From Kuschelorhynchus macadamiae (Eukaryota > Arthropoda > Insecta > Coleoptera > Curculionidae), in the NCBI GenBank assembly GCA_030620095.1, contig JAUTXW010003830.1, positions 248,001-312,000 of the forward strand: a DNA stretch of 64,000 nucleotides, in the 5' to 3' direction. Of this stretch, positions 27,501-37,019 are shown one piece after another. Each line of letters begins with the position of its first letter. Position 1 is the first letter of the stretch. Both the position numbers and the translations under genes were made by a program. The notes under the pieces are model-generated. The model was not told where the DNA came from, searched no databases, and saw only the letters and a program-made list of their open reading frames with translations.

Positions 27501-29556
27501 TAGCAATCCAATATGATAGAACAAAATATCGCCCAATAAAAATGTTTCAAAAGACTCTTACCCCCGTTTTCACTAAAAAGGTTTAAGAGTTAGACCAGTT
27601 ACGTTCCGCTTATGTCGCTGTTACTTTACAACAATTATACAAAAATTATTTGTATAATTGTTGAGAGTGTCATCATAAACCAATAATTGTCAAGTTAGAA
27701 CTGGTCTAAATTTAATCATCTTTAGTGAATACGGGTGCAAATGACTATGTACTAAACTAAATTGGATCACACTTCACTATTCCTAATGAAAGGAAAGATT
27801 CGTAACAAGGGAAGGAAATTTATCGATTTTTTTTTGTTGCGCTCGAACCAATAGAAGCTTTAGTAAATAATTTGTCAAAACCTCATTTTTATAAAACGTC
27901 AAAAAATATAGCTTTTGGTTTTTGTCCAGTGCAAAACCTAGAGATCCCAACAAAATGTATATCATAGAGGAAGTTCCTTTTTCACGAAAATTTTCTGTAG
28001 ACTGATACCAGCAGTTTTTCACCTTTAGCAATTCTATTCAGTAATTTTTATTGTAAATGGTCTAAATTAGAATGAAAATAATAGATATTTTTTGATTTGT
28101 TATGTCAGCTACTTTTAGAGAGTTTTTTCTTATCTTTATTCAAAATTAAAAATAGACGAATTTTATCAATGTAGTATTGTTTATTCTGTTTATAAAGGAT
28201 ATTTTATTACATATGTGAATCAGTATCAGGGATCTGCCCCGTTAACGTTAGGTTAGCCCAGGTTCGTAAACAAAACCTTTATTAAAATTATAATAATAAC
28301 AATAAATAATTATTACAATTCTGCTGTCCAAATAATTTTCGATTGGTCATCTCATTTTCTTTAACAAATTGGTAAATCTAAAATTTGGCAACGTTGCTAA
28401 ATTTTTCGTTTTAAGGCTGTCAAATTGTGACCGAGCCTGATTTTTATTTAGAAAAACTCTTGCATATTCCGCAATTTTTATTTTTAAAATGTAATATTAC
28501 AAATGGGTACTTTCTGGAAAAAAAATAAAATATGCAAAAATCCTCTGTCAAGATAGTTTACCAGACCCTTTTCTCGATACTTTAGTTGTGTGTTTAATTG
28601 ATTTTCTATAAAAACGACTAAATGATATTCAAAAGGAGGTGAAAAACTGTTCGTAAAAGATTGAGATTATGTTTGATTTCCTGCAAATTGCAATGGTAGC
28701 CGAAAGTAAACAACCACAAATTAAAAAAAAAACAAAATGAGTGGGGCATCTCGATCCCGATATCCCGTAGTGCTGACTTTTAAAAATATGTTATGAAGCT
28801 TGGTTTATGTAGCAAAATTTAGTATTAGCGTTAGCTTTGATCTTTAAAACTAAGTATTTCGACTGATTTATTCATTCAGTCACATGACGTTTTAGTCATA
28901 ACAAACAAAAAAGCCGAGTTCTTATTATTAGAGTTAAAGATAAAACTAATATTTGTTACATGAACCAACTTTAAATTTTTATAATTTATCGTAAAAATAA
29001 CAGATTGCCTCATAAAGTAAATAAAACAAACAAACTAAAATGGTAACATATAAAATAAATTACTGCAATAAAACTTGGTATATTGAATATGTATTACCTG
29101 AGTTGGGATCATTGAACTGCCTGAATCTTCTAAAAATTGCGTAATCTCTTCTATCTAGCCCAAGAGTGTATTTACCACTTCTATGCTTAATCAAACCAGA
29201 TTGGAGTCCATGTTCGATAGCTCTTCTGACTTGTACAGTAACATTCCTAGAGCCATCTTTACTTTTTCTTAAAATATGGGCAATCTACAATTTATCAATC
29301 CTCGGATAAAAAATAATTTTAAGATAAAAGATCGAGATGACATTTCTTGACATTTAAATACAGTATAACTGGTCTTTCGCACTAACCGATACTGGAGTTT
29401 CTATTTTGATCTTGAACTAAAATTTTAAACTAAATAAAATATCAAACTTACATGTTCAACAATTTGCCTTTGAGTTGAACCATGCTTTTCCTTTAGACTA
29501 GCAATAGCTTCCATAACATTCGGCAAAAGCCGTGGTTCCTTCCCGACTCTCTTCAT
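15369..29556 (-). CDS. Linker-histone (H15) domain protein with arginine-rich tail, five exons
   Basis: Hand-assembled gene: CDS exons 29556-29452, 29284-29098, 24022-23861, 20769-20581 and 15577-15369 (105+187+162+189+209 = 852 nt, 283 residues plus stop). Every intron is GT-AG; phases are 0,1,1,1. An in-frame TGA lies just upstream of the ATG. Residues about 7-85 match the H1/H5 winged-helix domain (VMEAIASLKEKHGSTQRQIV, then VRRAIEHGLQSGLIKH and GKYTLG). The tail has arginine blocks at 103-130 and 159-180, acidic linkers, and a Cys-containing C-terminus (DCGNPECLC). It probably binds linker DNA in the nucleus. Unlike canonical intronless, lysine-tailed H1 genes, it is spliced and arginine-rich, which suggests a germline or protamine-like chromatin role (inference). 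Confidence 0.8.
15578..17244. other. Intron 4 of the H15 gene, 5'-proximal noncoding part
   Basis: Mostly AT-rich and featureless. Contains a short GC-rich island (16430-16545) and a 19-bp-armed hairpin (16572-16613, TAGTTTAGTGAACTGTAAA and its complement, one mismatch). Small open frames at 16739-17090 are not supported as genes. Confidence 0.5.
16430..16613. repeat. GC-rich island followed by a hairpin
   Basis: About 115 bases of markedly higher GC (GGCCATGGCGCGGCG, GGCCGCCACGGTGGCAGCG) in very AT-rich DNA, flanked by inverted AGGAACGC/GCGTTCCT motifs, then the 16572-16613 hairpin. This looks like part of a small mobile repeat, not a gene I recognise. Confidence 0.4.
17245..17510 (-). pseudogene. 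Unidentified coding-like remnant
   Basis: A frame open from at least 17505 (ILGEYEKPFRHMV) through 17248 encodes a balanced, protein-like sequence with LPSIIVNITPQIWFG, NVFFALKGISSEVL and NYVGHTQKKILEAYEVV. Its composition is unlike the random AT-rich frames nearby, so it is probably the C-terminal part of a transposon protein or an old gene fragment. I do not recognise the family. It lies inside intron 4 of the H15 gene, on the same strand. Confidence 0.4.
17462..17657. mobile_element. Small inverted-repeat element
   Basis: TATACTATAAGGGATGTAAC (17519-17538) is matched by the reverse complement of the segment ending at 17637 (TTACATCCCATATAGTATA). Outer GGAGGCGGA / TCCGCCTCC motifs (about 17463 and 17648) extend the symmetry. 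The interior has GCCCGAGCGATAGCGAGGGC. A related GGGATGTAAGT...ACTTACATCC pair occurs at 18787-18812. Confidence 0.5.
17860..18740 (+). pseudogene. Crypton-type tyrosine recombinase, broken
   Basis: Such recombinases integrate element DNA through a tyrosine-DNA intermediate. The start MDVSDIEESAN (17860) reads to a stop at 17923; a slip in the A-run at 17924-17935 leads to KKRYEAAYKSFKNWCQSK and the core-binding domain (to about 18230), and a second frame change restores the first frame at GVAGARRSNELCKMKMDN, where the catalytic Arg of the ARRSNEL box is present. The distal catalytic part (His-x-x-Arg and Tyr) is missing: after 18582 the sequence jumps to an Asn-rich C-terminal tail. It lies antisense inside intron 4 of the H15 gene. 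Confidence 0.72.
18985..20412 (-). pseudogene. IS630-like DDE transposase with introns
   Basis: A Tc1/mariner-superfamily (IS630-like) transposase. The N-terminal helix-turn-helix region lies at about 20190-19900 (FLRKWVREIGFRWKK near 20005). The first catalytic Asp is in PVFLDETWIFSKG near 19835, reached by a frame change near 19870. A donor (GGTGGAG|GTAAGT) near 19748 and an acceptor before YRYIVVNASNENG near 19220 define an intron. The second catalytic Asp is in SLIITDNASYHS near 19050. The frame ends at 18990, and the region with the third acidic residue is absent. It sits in intron 4 of the H15 gene, on the same strand. The copy at 34640-35291 is from the same family and supplies the missing C-terminal type. 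Confidence 0.72.
20581..20769 (-). CDS. H15 gene, exon 4 (second arginine block)
   Basis: Acceptor TTCTGCTTAAG|GA, donor AAGACAG|GTATTT, phase 1 at both ends. Residues 152-214: TPEPMDRG, then nine consecutive Arg and more GRR units to 180, then a Ser/Asp/Glu-rich, then basic segment (PPEKRRSDQDKT). Confidence 0.72.
20770..23860. other. Intron 3 of the H15 gene
   Basis: Noncoding, with a TIR element (21445-21878) and a possible degenerate coding stretch at about 22536-22810 (plus strand, containing KKFRVRASTYGSANFYIDV) that I cannot identify. The rest is AT-rich without recognisable features. Confidence 0.5.
21445..21878. mobile_element. Inverted-repeat element, about 430 bp
   Basis: TAGGCTGTCCAGAATGCTGT followed by CAAAT at the left is matched at the right (21845-21878), in reverse complement, by TAGACTGTCTAAAATGCTAT followed by CAAAT. 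No coding capacity; probably a MITE inside intron 3. Confidence 0.6.
23861..24022 (-). CDS. H15 gene, exon 3 (first arginine block)
   Basis: Acceptor TTGATTTCAG|AT, donor CTGCCG|GTAATT, phase 1 at both ends. Residues 98-151: DCNSC followed by an uninterrupted 28-residue run of only Arg, Gly and one Ser (RRGRRRGRRG...), then an acidic stretch (SNEEDNLTDDTESG). Similarity to exon 4 suggests exon duplication. Confidence 0.75.
26260..27560 (+). repeat. Largest copy of the dispersed AAAATGGCGG repeat
   Basis: A leader containing TCTGTCTGTCTGTTAGTGG is followed by several diverged units of about 130-145 bases. Each carries ACTTATTCAATTTATCTCAAA-type, TGGTAACATTTTGGTA-type and ACAAAATGGCGGCC-type blocks (for example near 26560, 26690, 27275 and 27400). 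A second leader (26870-26960) starts another array. No conserved frame. Other copies: 4370-4500, 37020-37110, 45940-46640, 47860-48170, 61740-62540. Confidence 0.75.
27562..27737. mobile_element. MITE-like inverted-repeat element, 176 bp
   Basis: The left CCCGTTTTCACTAAAAAGG...GACCAGTT is matched by the reverse complement of the right end (AACTGGTC...CACTAAAG-type to ACGGG). The centre has a perfect hairpin, ACAATTATACAAA / TTTGTATAATTGT with a 5-base loop (about 27630-27661). Confidence 0.65.
28797..28972. mobile_element. MITE-like inverted-repeat element, about 176 bp
   Basis: AAGCTTGGTTTATGTAGCAA (28797 on) is matched at the right, in reverse complement, by AAGTTGGTTCATGTAACAAA, and both arms continue with ATTAGTATTA/ATTAGTTTTA-type sequence. 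No coding capacity. It lies in intron 2, close to exon 2. Confidence 0.6.
29098..29284 (-). CDS. H15 gene, exon 2 (rest of the winged helix)
   Basis: Acceptor AATTGTAG|ATTG and donor TCAG|GTAATA. Encodes residues 36-97, including VTVQVRRAIEHGLQSGLIKH (recognition helix and wing) and GKYTLGLDRRD, then a basic, aromatic stretch. Ends in phase 1. Confidence 0.82.
29452..29556 (-). CDS. H15 gene, exon 1 (start codon, first half of the winged helix)
   Basis: Encodes residues 1-35, MKRVGKEPRLLP onward, covering helices 1-2 of the H15 fold. The donor is CAT|GTAAGT, phase 0. The intron to exon 2 is only 167 bases (29285-29451), typical for insects. Confidence 0.82.
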
Positions 29557-29800
29557 ATTGGCTCATTCCCGGGGTATCCAAAGAAATTATCTACCCTAAG
29601 GGTTGGTCCACTTTTTACACGCTATAAATATTATAAGATTAATGTATATGTTAGGTTTTTAATATGCTTTTCCTTACCTACACACTTTACATAAATTTTG
29701 ACTACAAAAACGACATTCTGAAATGTTGTTGCTGTCACTAACATAAATAAAATTTTGTTTTTTTCATGGCAACTATAAGATTATATGACAAGCTGGTTAT
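29557..29800 (-). promoter_or_regulatory. Upstream region of the H15 gene
   Basis: On the minus strand, a consensus donor (GTAG|GTAAGG, near 29680) lies about 125 bases upstream of the ATG, and a possible acceptor (CCCTTAG|G) near 29600, so the 5' UTR may be spliced. A TATTTATA run lies near 29625-29632. The transcription start cannot be fixed by eye. Confidence 0.3.
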
Positions 29801-30129
29801 TTGTTTCAAGGTGCATCTACACCCCGCGTTACGCATATCGTTCGAAACCGTAAACACAGTTTCGATTTTATTTTATTGCAATGTGCCAAATTACAGTGTG
29901 TTTAATTAACCCATTGTGCATGCAAGTAGGTAAGGTGCTTAACAGTCATGTGTGTTCCGATGTTTGTTACCATCTATAGGCTAAACGCTTGGACCGATTT
30001 TCATGATTGAGGCATTCGTCTGTATCCCGCGAAAGTTGTTAGGTTTGTCTAACAAAATCAAAATGGAAGAAGTAATCCGCCATTTTGTCTAACATAAAAA
30101 AATGATATTTTTGTATTTCCATTCTGAGA

Positions 30130-30770
30130 GAATTCTTTGGAATGACTGCTAAATCAAAATGGAATTTGGCCAACCCGAGACACGTATTTCTGACTTAAGG
30201 TCATCATGAGTACAGATAACTAATTCAAAGATGAATTCAACTAGTGCCAAAATTTAACAAACAAAACTACACAAGAGTCACCAACAGGAGCAAAACCGAT
30301 ATTTACGATTACCAAGAGAACATCCGAAATTTTCGCCAGATTTGATACTCTATTACTAGGGAGCAGTACAATGCCACCTGTGACGACACTCTTAACCCAA
30401 GGGTATTTGAATCAAAATAAGAAAGGTATTACACTATTAACTCGGTAAGAACTATAATATAACAGAAAAGGGAATTATTTGGGATGACCGTTAAAGCAAA
30501 ATGGTATTTGGCCATCGTTAGATCAGTACAAAACTTAACAAAAAAAAACACATAAGAATCACCAACAGGGGCAAAACCGACAATTGAGATTACTAAGAGA
30601 ACATCCGAAATATTCGCCGGATTTAATACTCCAATACCACGGAGCAGCATAAAACCACCACACTAAGTCCGGGGAAGATTTCAGATGTTCTCTTGGTAAT
30701 CACAGATGTTGGTTGGACTCCTATTGGTGACTCTTGTGTGGTTTTTAAGTTTTGGCACTATCGTAAAAAA
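30130..30770. repeat. Direct duplication plus inverted partial copy
   Basis: The block CACCAACAGGAGCAAAACCGA...CCAAGAGAACATCCGAAAT...GGAGCAG occurs at about 30280-30385 and again at about 30560-30650; part of it (AGATGTTCTCTTGGTAATCA...CTATTGGTGACTCTTG) recurs inverted at about 30672-30745. Small composite repeat; no gene. Confidence 0.6.
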
Positions 30771-31692
30771 TGAAGAGGGACTTAACTCCGCTTCAAGAAC
30801 CGGTATCTTCTGGGATTGGGAAATCCTAAAAAGATTTTATGCAAATAGAAATAAAAAATAGCAGGAAAATAATATCCAACGATATCCAAAATAAATTAAA
30901 AACTGAGGGAGGGCCAGAAGACAAATCAAACATGGACAGTGTTATTGAACTATTATTAGGCATAAATATTTTTTTATACGAGACTTTATTATTTGCTGTT
31001 GTATATTAGCATATTAAATTCAATGTTGTGCATTTTTGACGGTAATAGTGACCAAATACAAATAGTCACGAGTCATAAGAGTAATAATAGTGAAAAGTAA
31101 TGTCTACTTTATTATTTACTACTCATAATTGATAAGAGGTTAATATGGACTTTATTGTTTACTAAGCATAACTGTCATATTTAGTTATTTAGCAATAGCA
31201 TAAGCTGTTGAGTCATATATGTTTTTTGTTCAGAGCTCTTTAGTGTTGTTGTTGGGTGATCATTCGTATAATAATATACAGGAAGTTGAAATCAGTATGC
31301 CAAGTGAGTCGTCACAGTTTTTAAATTTTTTGACCAAAAAAGTAGTATACATTTTCCAAACTCTTCTGCTTCAAATCTTCCACAAATTCGTTAGATTTTA
31401 AAAATTGTAGCAACGTGGGTTGAACCGGACCATCTACTTGAAATGCCCAATATTTTTAGATTGGCGTTACTAACAACTTGTGTATTCTATATATCTTTTT
31501 CCCTGGTAAAAAAGCATTTTATCATAAAATAAATTGGTATATATGTATTTCGAAATGTTAATGTTTAAAAATAGAATTCATATCAAAATTTAAATAAACT
31601 ATAGAAATAACAATTATATATTAAATAAAAACTATTATGCCTTGATAAAATTCATGTACAATCGCCACGAAATGTAACTGGGACAGCATCAT
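30771..31692. other. Noncoding stretch
   Basis: I see nothing recognisable here; the 60-residue frame at 31219 is not supported. The preceding 29800-30130 is likewise featureless apart from an AACGCTTGGACCGATTTTCA motif that recalls a common insect repeat. Confidence 0.4.
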
Positions 31693-31991
31693 ATTAGGCA
31701 CTCCAATGAGCTGAAACTGTCATGTCATTTTTGGGTTGTCGTAGGACAAACAAACTGATTTAGCCAATGAGGCTTAAGTATTGGTTTGATAAGTTTCATA
31801 ATAAATTGGTCAAATAGCTGTCGTAGGACAAGCAGCTGTTTTTTTGGACTGCCTAATTGGTAATTATATTTAAGAAAAGTTTACTATTTTATCATTGGTC
31901 AAGTTGCGCAATTAGGCGTAATTTTTAAAGAAACCCTAGGTTGTCAACCTATGCTGTCGTAGGACATGACAGATTGTTGGACTGCCCTATT
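31693..31991. mobile_element. Inverted-repeat element with repeated TGTCGTAGGACA motif
   Basis: The ends TTAGGCACTCCAATGAG and (reverse complement) ATAGGGCAGTCCAACAATC are similar and both lead to CTGTCATGTC. TGTCGTAGGACA occurs three times in the same orientation (about 31737, 31820, 31953). No coding capacity. Confidence 0.5.
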
Positions 31992-32429
31992 ATATAGCTC
32001 TTGAACTGTGATGATTTTTCCTGTCAAATATTTGTCAAATTATGAACTTTAGTTTAGAGACAATGAGTTTATGCAGTATTGAATTGAATAGCTGGATGTT
32101 TGGCAGCAGCAGTTGTTCTTATTTCTTATTTAATTTTTATTTCCTGTATAAACCACCTCCGATATTTAATTTAATTTAATTTTTATTTTATTTTACCTGC
32201 TGTATAAACCCACCTTTAGTATCACTCATGAAAAGTAATCCAATCACAAATTTTTATGCTTTTCAACAAACCAAATTCTTAAAATTATAATTGAAATAAA
32301 ACTCATGATTACCAATATTTTTGCCGTAAAATTAATAAATATATTTCACAAATATAACCGAACCATAAACTTTCATAAAAAAATAGACCTAGTTCTTTTT
32401 AATTTTTAACTAATCTTTGAGGAATGCTT
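31992..32429. other. AT-rich noncoding stretch
   Basis: Apart from a short duplication of a CCTGTATAAACCACC-like motif (about 32145 and 32200) within a TTTAATTTAATTT run, nothing is recognisable. Confidence 0.4.
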
Positions 32430-34500
32430 AATTAAGACCAAGTCTCTCGTATGTTCGGGTGTTATTTCGTTCCAAGCTCGACTGATTGATTGTCGAAGAT
32501 CATCTTGATTACGAGGCCGAAATCCTTCCTTATTAGTGGAGTAAAAAACGGGGCAAAAGTCGCTTCCGTCTCGATTTTTTTTGCGTTAGAACACACCAAT
32601 ATATACCTCATTTTATTAAATGGATTATTGTACATACGAAATCACAAAATATTACTTTTTTTGCGGTCTCGACTTTTTTTATTTACAAAAAACTGGAAAA
32701 ATTATTATTTTTTTAAAATCGTGTTTTTTTATGTTTCCCCTCGTATAACTTTTTACCCAATTAAGCTATCGAGGCGATTTTTTTCACTAATCGAAAAAAA
32801 AATTTTGTTTTTGGAAATTTAATATAACATGCAGCGAATAAAATGTAGACAAAATATCAAAAAAGTTTTTAGTAGCAAAATCGTTAGTGTAGCTTTCATA
32901 CTTTAGGTGATATGATTTTTTACAGTGCGCGAAATTTAAAATTTTGGTTATAGTGGAGTAAATAATGGGTAATTTTGTGTTTTTTTTTTTAATGAGCTTA
33001 GAACACGATCAAACCTATTGGGTATTGTTAGCCACATCATTCTACACTTGAAACCTAAAAATATGACCTTTCTTCCCTGTTTTGACTTTTTTTATTTGCA
33101 ATAAATTGTAAAAATTTAAATTTTTTTAAAATCGTGTTTTTTTATATTTCCCCTGTAATATATTCTTACCTAATTAAGCTATCGAGACAATTTTCTTTAC
33201 TCAAAGCAGACACTCTGGCGCTTCTTTTCATATTAAACATGATAGCTGTTTTTTATTTTGAATATGGCTAAAACGTCAATAACTTTGGAAGTTCAAAAAT
33301 TCACAAAATCACCCATTATTTACTCTACTATAACCAAAATTTTAAATTTCGCGCACTTTAAAAAATCGTACCACCTAAAGTATGAAAGCTACACTAAAGA
33401 GTTTGCTACTAAAAACATTTTTGAATTCCTGTCTACATTTTATTCGCTGCATGTTATATAAAATTTCCAAAAACAAAAATTTTTTTCGATTAATGAAAAC
33501 TTGTGTACATAATTTCTAAAGTTTCAAGTTCATCGATGTTTTAGCCATATTTAAAATAAATAATAGCTATCATGTTTTATATGGGAAGAAGCCCCCAAAA
33601 AAAATCATCTCGATAGCTTAATTAGGTAGAAAGTTATACGAGGGGAAACATAAAAAAACACGATTTTAAAAAAATCATTTTTCCAGTTTTTTGTAAATAA
33701 AAAAAGTCGAGACCGCAAAAAAAAGTAATATTTTGTGATTTCGTATGTACACTGATCCATTTAATAAAATGAGGTATATATCGGTGTGTTCTAACGCAAA
33801 AAAAAAACGAGAAGGAAGAGACTTTTGCCCCGTTTTTTACTCCACTATATACATTTGTTTGCTCATTTGCCCCTAGACGTTTTGAATTGGATTCAAATCA
33901 GGGCTTTTTGAAATCCAGGGCAAAGTTTCGATATTATTAATTCGCAATATATTTTGCACTACTCCAGCTTTATGTATAGGGCAGTTATGTTGAAATACAA
34001 AGTTGTCTCCAAAAACTGGCCTCACGGAAGGCAACATAATGTTTTCTAGTATATTGCAGTAAACATCTGCATTAAGCCTTTCTTCAATCACTGCACACAC
34101 TCCTGAACCCCTGATATTTATTCAACCCCAAACGTTTACTGAAAAACGAACACTATGGTTTATTTTCCGTGTATATCTCTCATCATACCTCATCCCAACA
34201 GCTCTATACACGCGCAGTGTTCCATTGTGGCATGATTGAAAGGTTTTAAAAAAATACCACATTCTCCGAGAAATTATCTTGATTTTCATATACCGTTGCA
34301 AATTCCAACCTCCTTTGCTTATTAAATTCTGTAAGGAATATTTTATTAGAAGTAGCACTATTCCTTAGGTTTGATAGCCGTATCATTCTTCTTGCAGTAT
34401 TTGATTTAAAATTGATTTTTTTCTTTAGCCTTTACTGCCATTTGAAAAGGTTTGTTTCTAAGGAACTGCACCAATTCATGGTCTTGATTCTTCTTTTCTT
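32430..34500 (-). pseudogene. Tc1-like transposase split by a foldback insertion
   Basis: A cut-and-paste DDE transposase, minus strand. The upstream part (34400-33848) has SVRFSVNVWG, ERLNADVYCNILENIMLPS, FQHNCPIHKAG and SPDLNPIQNV. The downstream part (32535-32430) continues with NKEGFRPRNQDDLRQSI and AWNEITPEHTRDLV. Removing the insert at 32536-33845 and one TA joins the two parts in the same frame. The element was already dead: the usual second catalytic Asp (QDNAP in relatives) is absent from QHNCP, the third catalytic Glu is Gln (PIQNV), and a TAG follows it. 34370-34500 upstream is poorly conserved. Confidence 0.82.
32536..33845. mobile_element. 1.3-kb foldback element flanked by TA
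   Basis: The ends GTGGAGTAAAAAACGGGGCA (32536 on) and its reverse complement (ending 33845) continue into long imperfect inverted arms (about 32536-32975 and 33310-33845). Target duplication TA at 32534-32535 and 33846-33847. The interior contains a third copy of the arm module in the left-arm orientation (about 33000-33240), so one module of about 250 bp occurs three times. Open frames inside are not conserved. A Tc1/mariner-type nonautonomous element is likely. Confidence 0.8.
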
Positions 34501-34639
34501 CTTTTTTTAATCGGATGAGATAAAAAATTACTAGAAAACTGAATGTCGTTACATTATAATATTAAGATAACAATTCATATAAAACGTCAAACCATTGTCA
34601 TTAATCAGTCTCACTCAATGCCAGAAAATTATATAGATT

Positions 34640-35291
34640 AATAGAGATAATTTTGAAAAGTGGTTGCTCGAGAAGCTTCTACCTAACATTCCTCCCAAAT
34701 CAGTCGTGGTAATGGATAATGCCTCTTATCATTCTCACGTAGAAGATAAAGTGTCAACTAAATACTATAAATACAACAAAAGCTCATGATATCGTGGCTT
34801 AAATCGAATAATCTTGTATGTGATCCAACATGGAGAAAATATCAATTATATGAAGTAATATCATCCAACAAGCCTAGAGAAAAAAGTACAAAATTGAGGG
34901 TCTTTTATTTAACCTCGGTCATACACCTTTAAGGCTGCCTCCATACATGTGCGACCTCAACCCTATTGAACTTGCATGGCCAGGAGAAATAAAATATATT
35001 CGAGAGCGCAACACCGGTGAACTTTCAATTAAAGATTTAAATAAAATAACATTAGAAGCGGTTGACTCAATATCGGCTGAAAATTGGAAATCGTATGTTA
35101 AACATGTTCGTTCTATTGAAGATAAATACTGGGAAGTAGATGGCAAAATTGAAACGGTTATTGATGATTTAGTTATCACACTGGGATCTGCAAGTGGTGA
35201 CGACGAAACCTCATCATTTTCAGAGGAAGACAACGATTTAGAAGGAACCGAACCATTAGAATTACAGCCGTCAACCTCAAAAATGGCTTAA
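34640..35291 (+). pseudogene. IS630-like DDE transposase, C-terminal half
   Basis: Broken frames read FEKWLLEKLLPNIPPKS then VVVMDNASYHSH (second catalytic Asp, near 34715), followed by a stop-containing linker. The open piece 34947-35291 begins in the region of the third catalytic residue (CDLNPIELAW with the Glu, then EIKYIRERN) and ends in an acidic Ser/Glu-rich tail. Same family as the minus-strand copy in intron 4 of the H15 gene (both have DNASYHS). The N-terminal half and first catalytic Asp are missing. Confidence 0.75.
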
Positions 35292-35466
35292 ATTTTTTCA
35301 TATATTTTGTAAAATTGTTCATAAAGTAGCTGTCAATAAACTGCTTCAAAATAATTAATTTTCTGTTCAACACCCGGTGTCAAAAAATATTTAATATTGC
35401 AATTAATATTTGAAAAACTACAGAACTCATATTTTTACAAAATTAACACATCAATGTAGTTATAGT

Positions 35467-36206
35467 AGGGGAGCCAGCACTGATTCCAGTGAACAAGATT
35501 TGTCAAAATTTTAACTTATGCAGTTCGACTTTGGGCTATTCGGGTATGCCAAAAGTGACCGTTTGTCTCCGTCTGTCATATTACTTTGTACAGGGGGCGT
35601 CATTGCGAAGTACTATACAGGGCGTTTCCTAATTGCGTGCTAATGTTAAAGGGGGGTGATTCTTGGACCTTTTTAAGAAAAAAGTTTAATATGAACCTGA
35701 AAGTCTTAACTTTCGAGATACAGGGTTTTAAAAAAACATTTTTTTAAACCCTAATTCGGATGCTATTATAGATAAATAACTGTGTGAAATTTGATACACG
35801 TCTTTTATGCATAAAAGGGCATTTTTTATACATACCAGTGACGTGCATATGTAATTAACCTGGGTAAATCCATGTGCTCCTTAACGCATAGAAGACATGT
35901 ATCAAATTTTATGCAGTTATCTACAATAGCATCAGAATTGGGATGAAAAAAAAATTCTTTCTTTTTAAACTTTACCATCCTGTATTTCAAAAGTTAAGAC
36001 TTTTAGGACATAAAAACACCCCCTTTAACATCAGCACGCAATTAGGAAACGCCCTGTATAGTACTTCACAATGACGGCCCCTGTATAAATTAATATGACA
36101 AACCGAGACAGACGGCCACTTTTGGCATACCCTAGTAGCCCAAAGTCGAACTGCATAAATTAAAATTTTGGTAAAAGTCGTTCACTGGATCTGATGCTGG
36201 TTGCCC
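35467..36206. mobile_element. 740-bp foldback element
   Basis: The left half starting GGGGAGCCAGCACTGATTCC and the right half ending GCTGGTTGCCCTT are imperfect reverse complements along nearly their whole length; shared blocks include TATGCAGTTCGACTTTGGGC and TACAGGGCGTTTCC. No coding capacity. The RNA would fold into one long hairpin. Confidence 0.75.
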
Positions 36207-37019
36207 TTGTAAAATCTGGACTAGTAAATCGTGTATCACTATACTGGGTGGTCCAATAATAGTGGACGTAGGCAGTAGCCCGGGCACCGTTAATGACAGA
36301 ACTCAAGAAAAAATATATTTATAGGTAAATCGATCAAGAAAAATCAAAATTAAATCATTTTAAAGTTCGAAAGTTCGCCGTTTTCGCAACACAAAAGAGA
36401 TATAGAAGAGCGGTACACGAAAGAAAACAGACAAATATAGATAAAGGTTCATTAAGCATAGTTACATTTTTTAATTATCTTAAGTGCATATAGTCAAAAA
36501 GGAGTGCCATATTATTTAAATAACGACGGGACACCACTGGTTTAAAGAGATTTCTTGGCCGACCTTCCTAAACCGATTGACTCCGCCCGGTTTCCTTTCG
36601 TGTCCCGCACTATAACTAGAATAGAGTTCGTCATTTATTTGTTTGACTTGGTGTATTTCTAGGACTATTAGTAACATAGCGGGATTTGAACTGCAATAGT
36701 CGAAAAATAGAAGAAACTTGAGGTTCGCAAGAAAAATTTAACATACTACCTGATCAAATTAATTACGTAAAATATCTCAGGGTTTACAAAACAAGCCACT
36801 AAAACCGCATAATATTTCATGTATTTGTATTTAGCCACAACTTGCCTGTTACAGAGTTCTATTACTTATATTAATTATTGGTAATAACTTTATACAAATT
36901 CTATAAACTCTAATTGATTTCAATTTTTTTAATTTTTAAATTTAGTATTTATTATTATTATTATTTCCCATAACATTATTTACGTACTTTACAAAAAATA
37001 AATTGTATCCTTTACCAAA
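36207..37019. other. Noncoding stretch
   Basis: No gene or repeat recognised apart from short (ATT)n near 36950-36965. Confidence 0.4.

Larger units (their letters stand above)
24023..29097. other. Intron 2 of the H15 gene
   Basis: About 5.1 kb of noncoding DNA holding the dispersed GCCGCCAT-type repeat (26260-27560) and two small TIR elements (27562-27737, 28797-28972). The 121-residue frame at 24506-24871 and other small frames have random AT-rich composition and are not supported. Confidence 0.6.

Noticed and set aside
32490..33461. Open frames inside the 1.3-kb foldback
   Set aside because: Lys/Phe/Ile-rich frames in an inverted repeat, not conserved between its arm copies.
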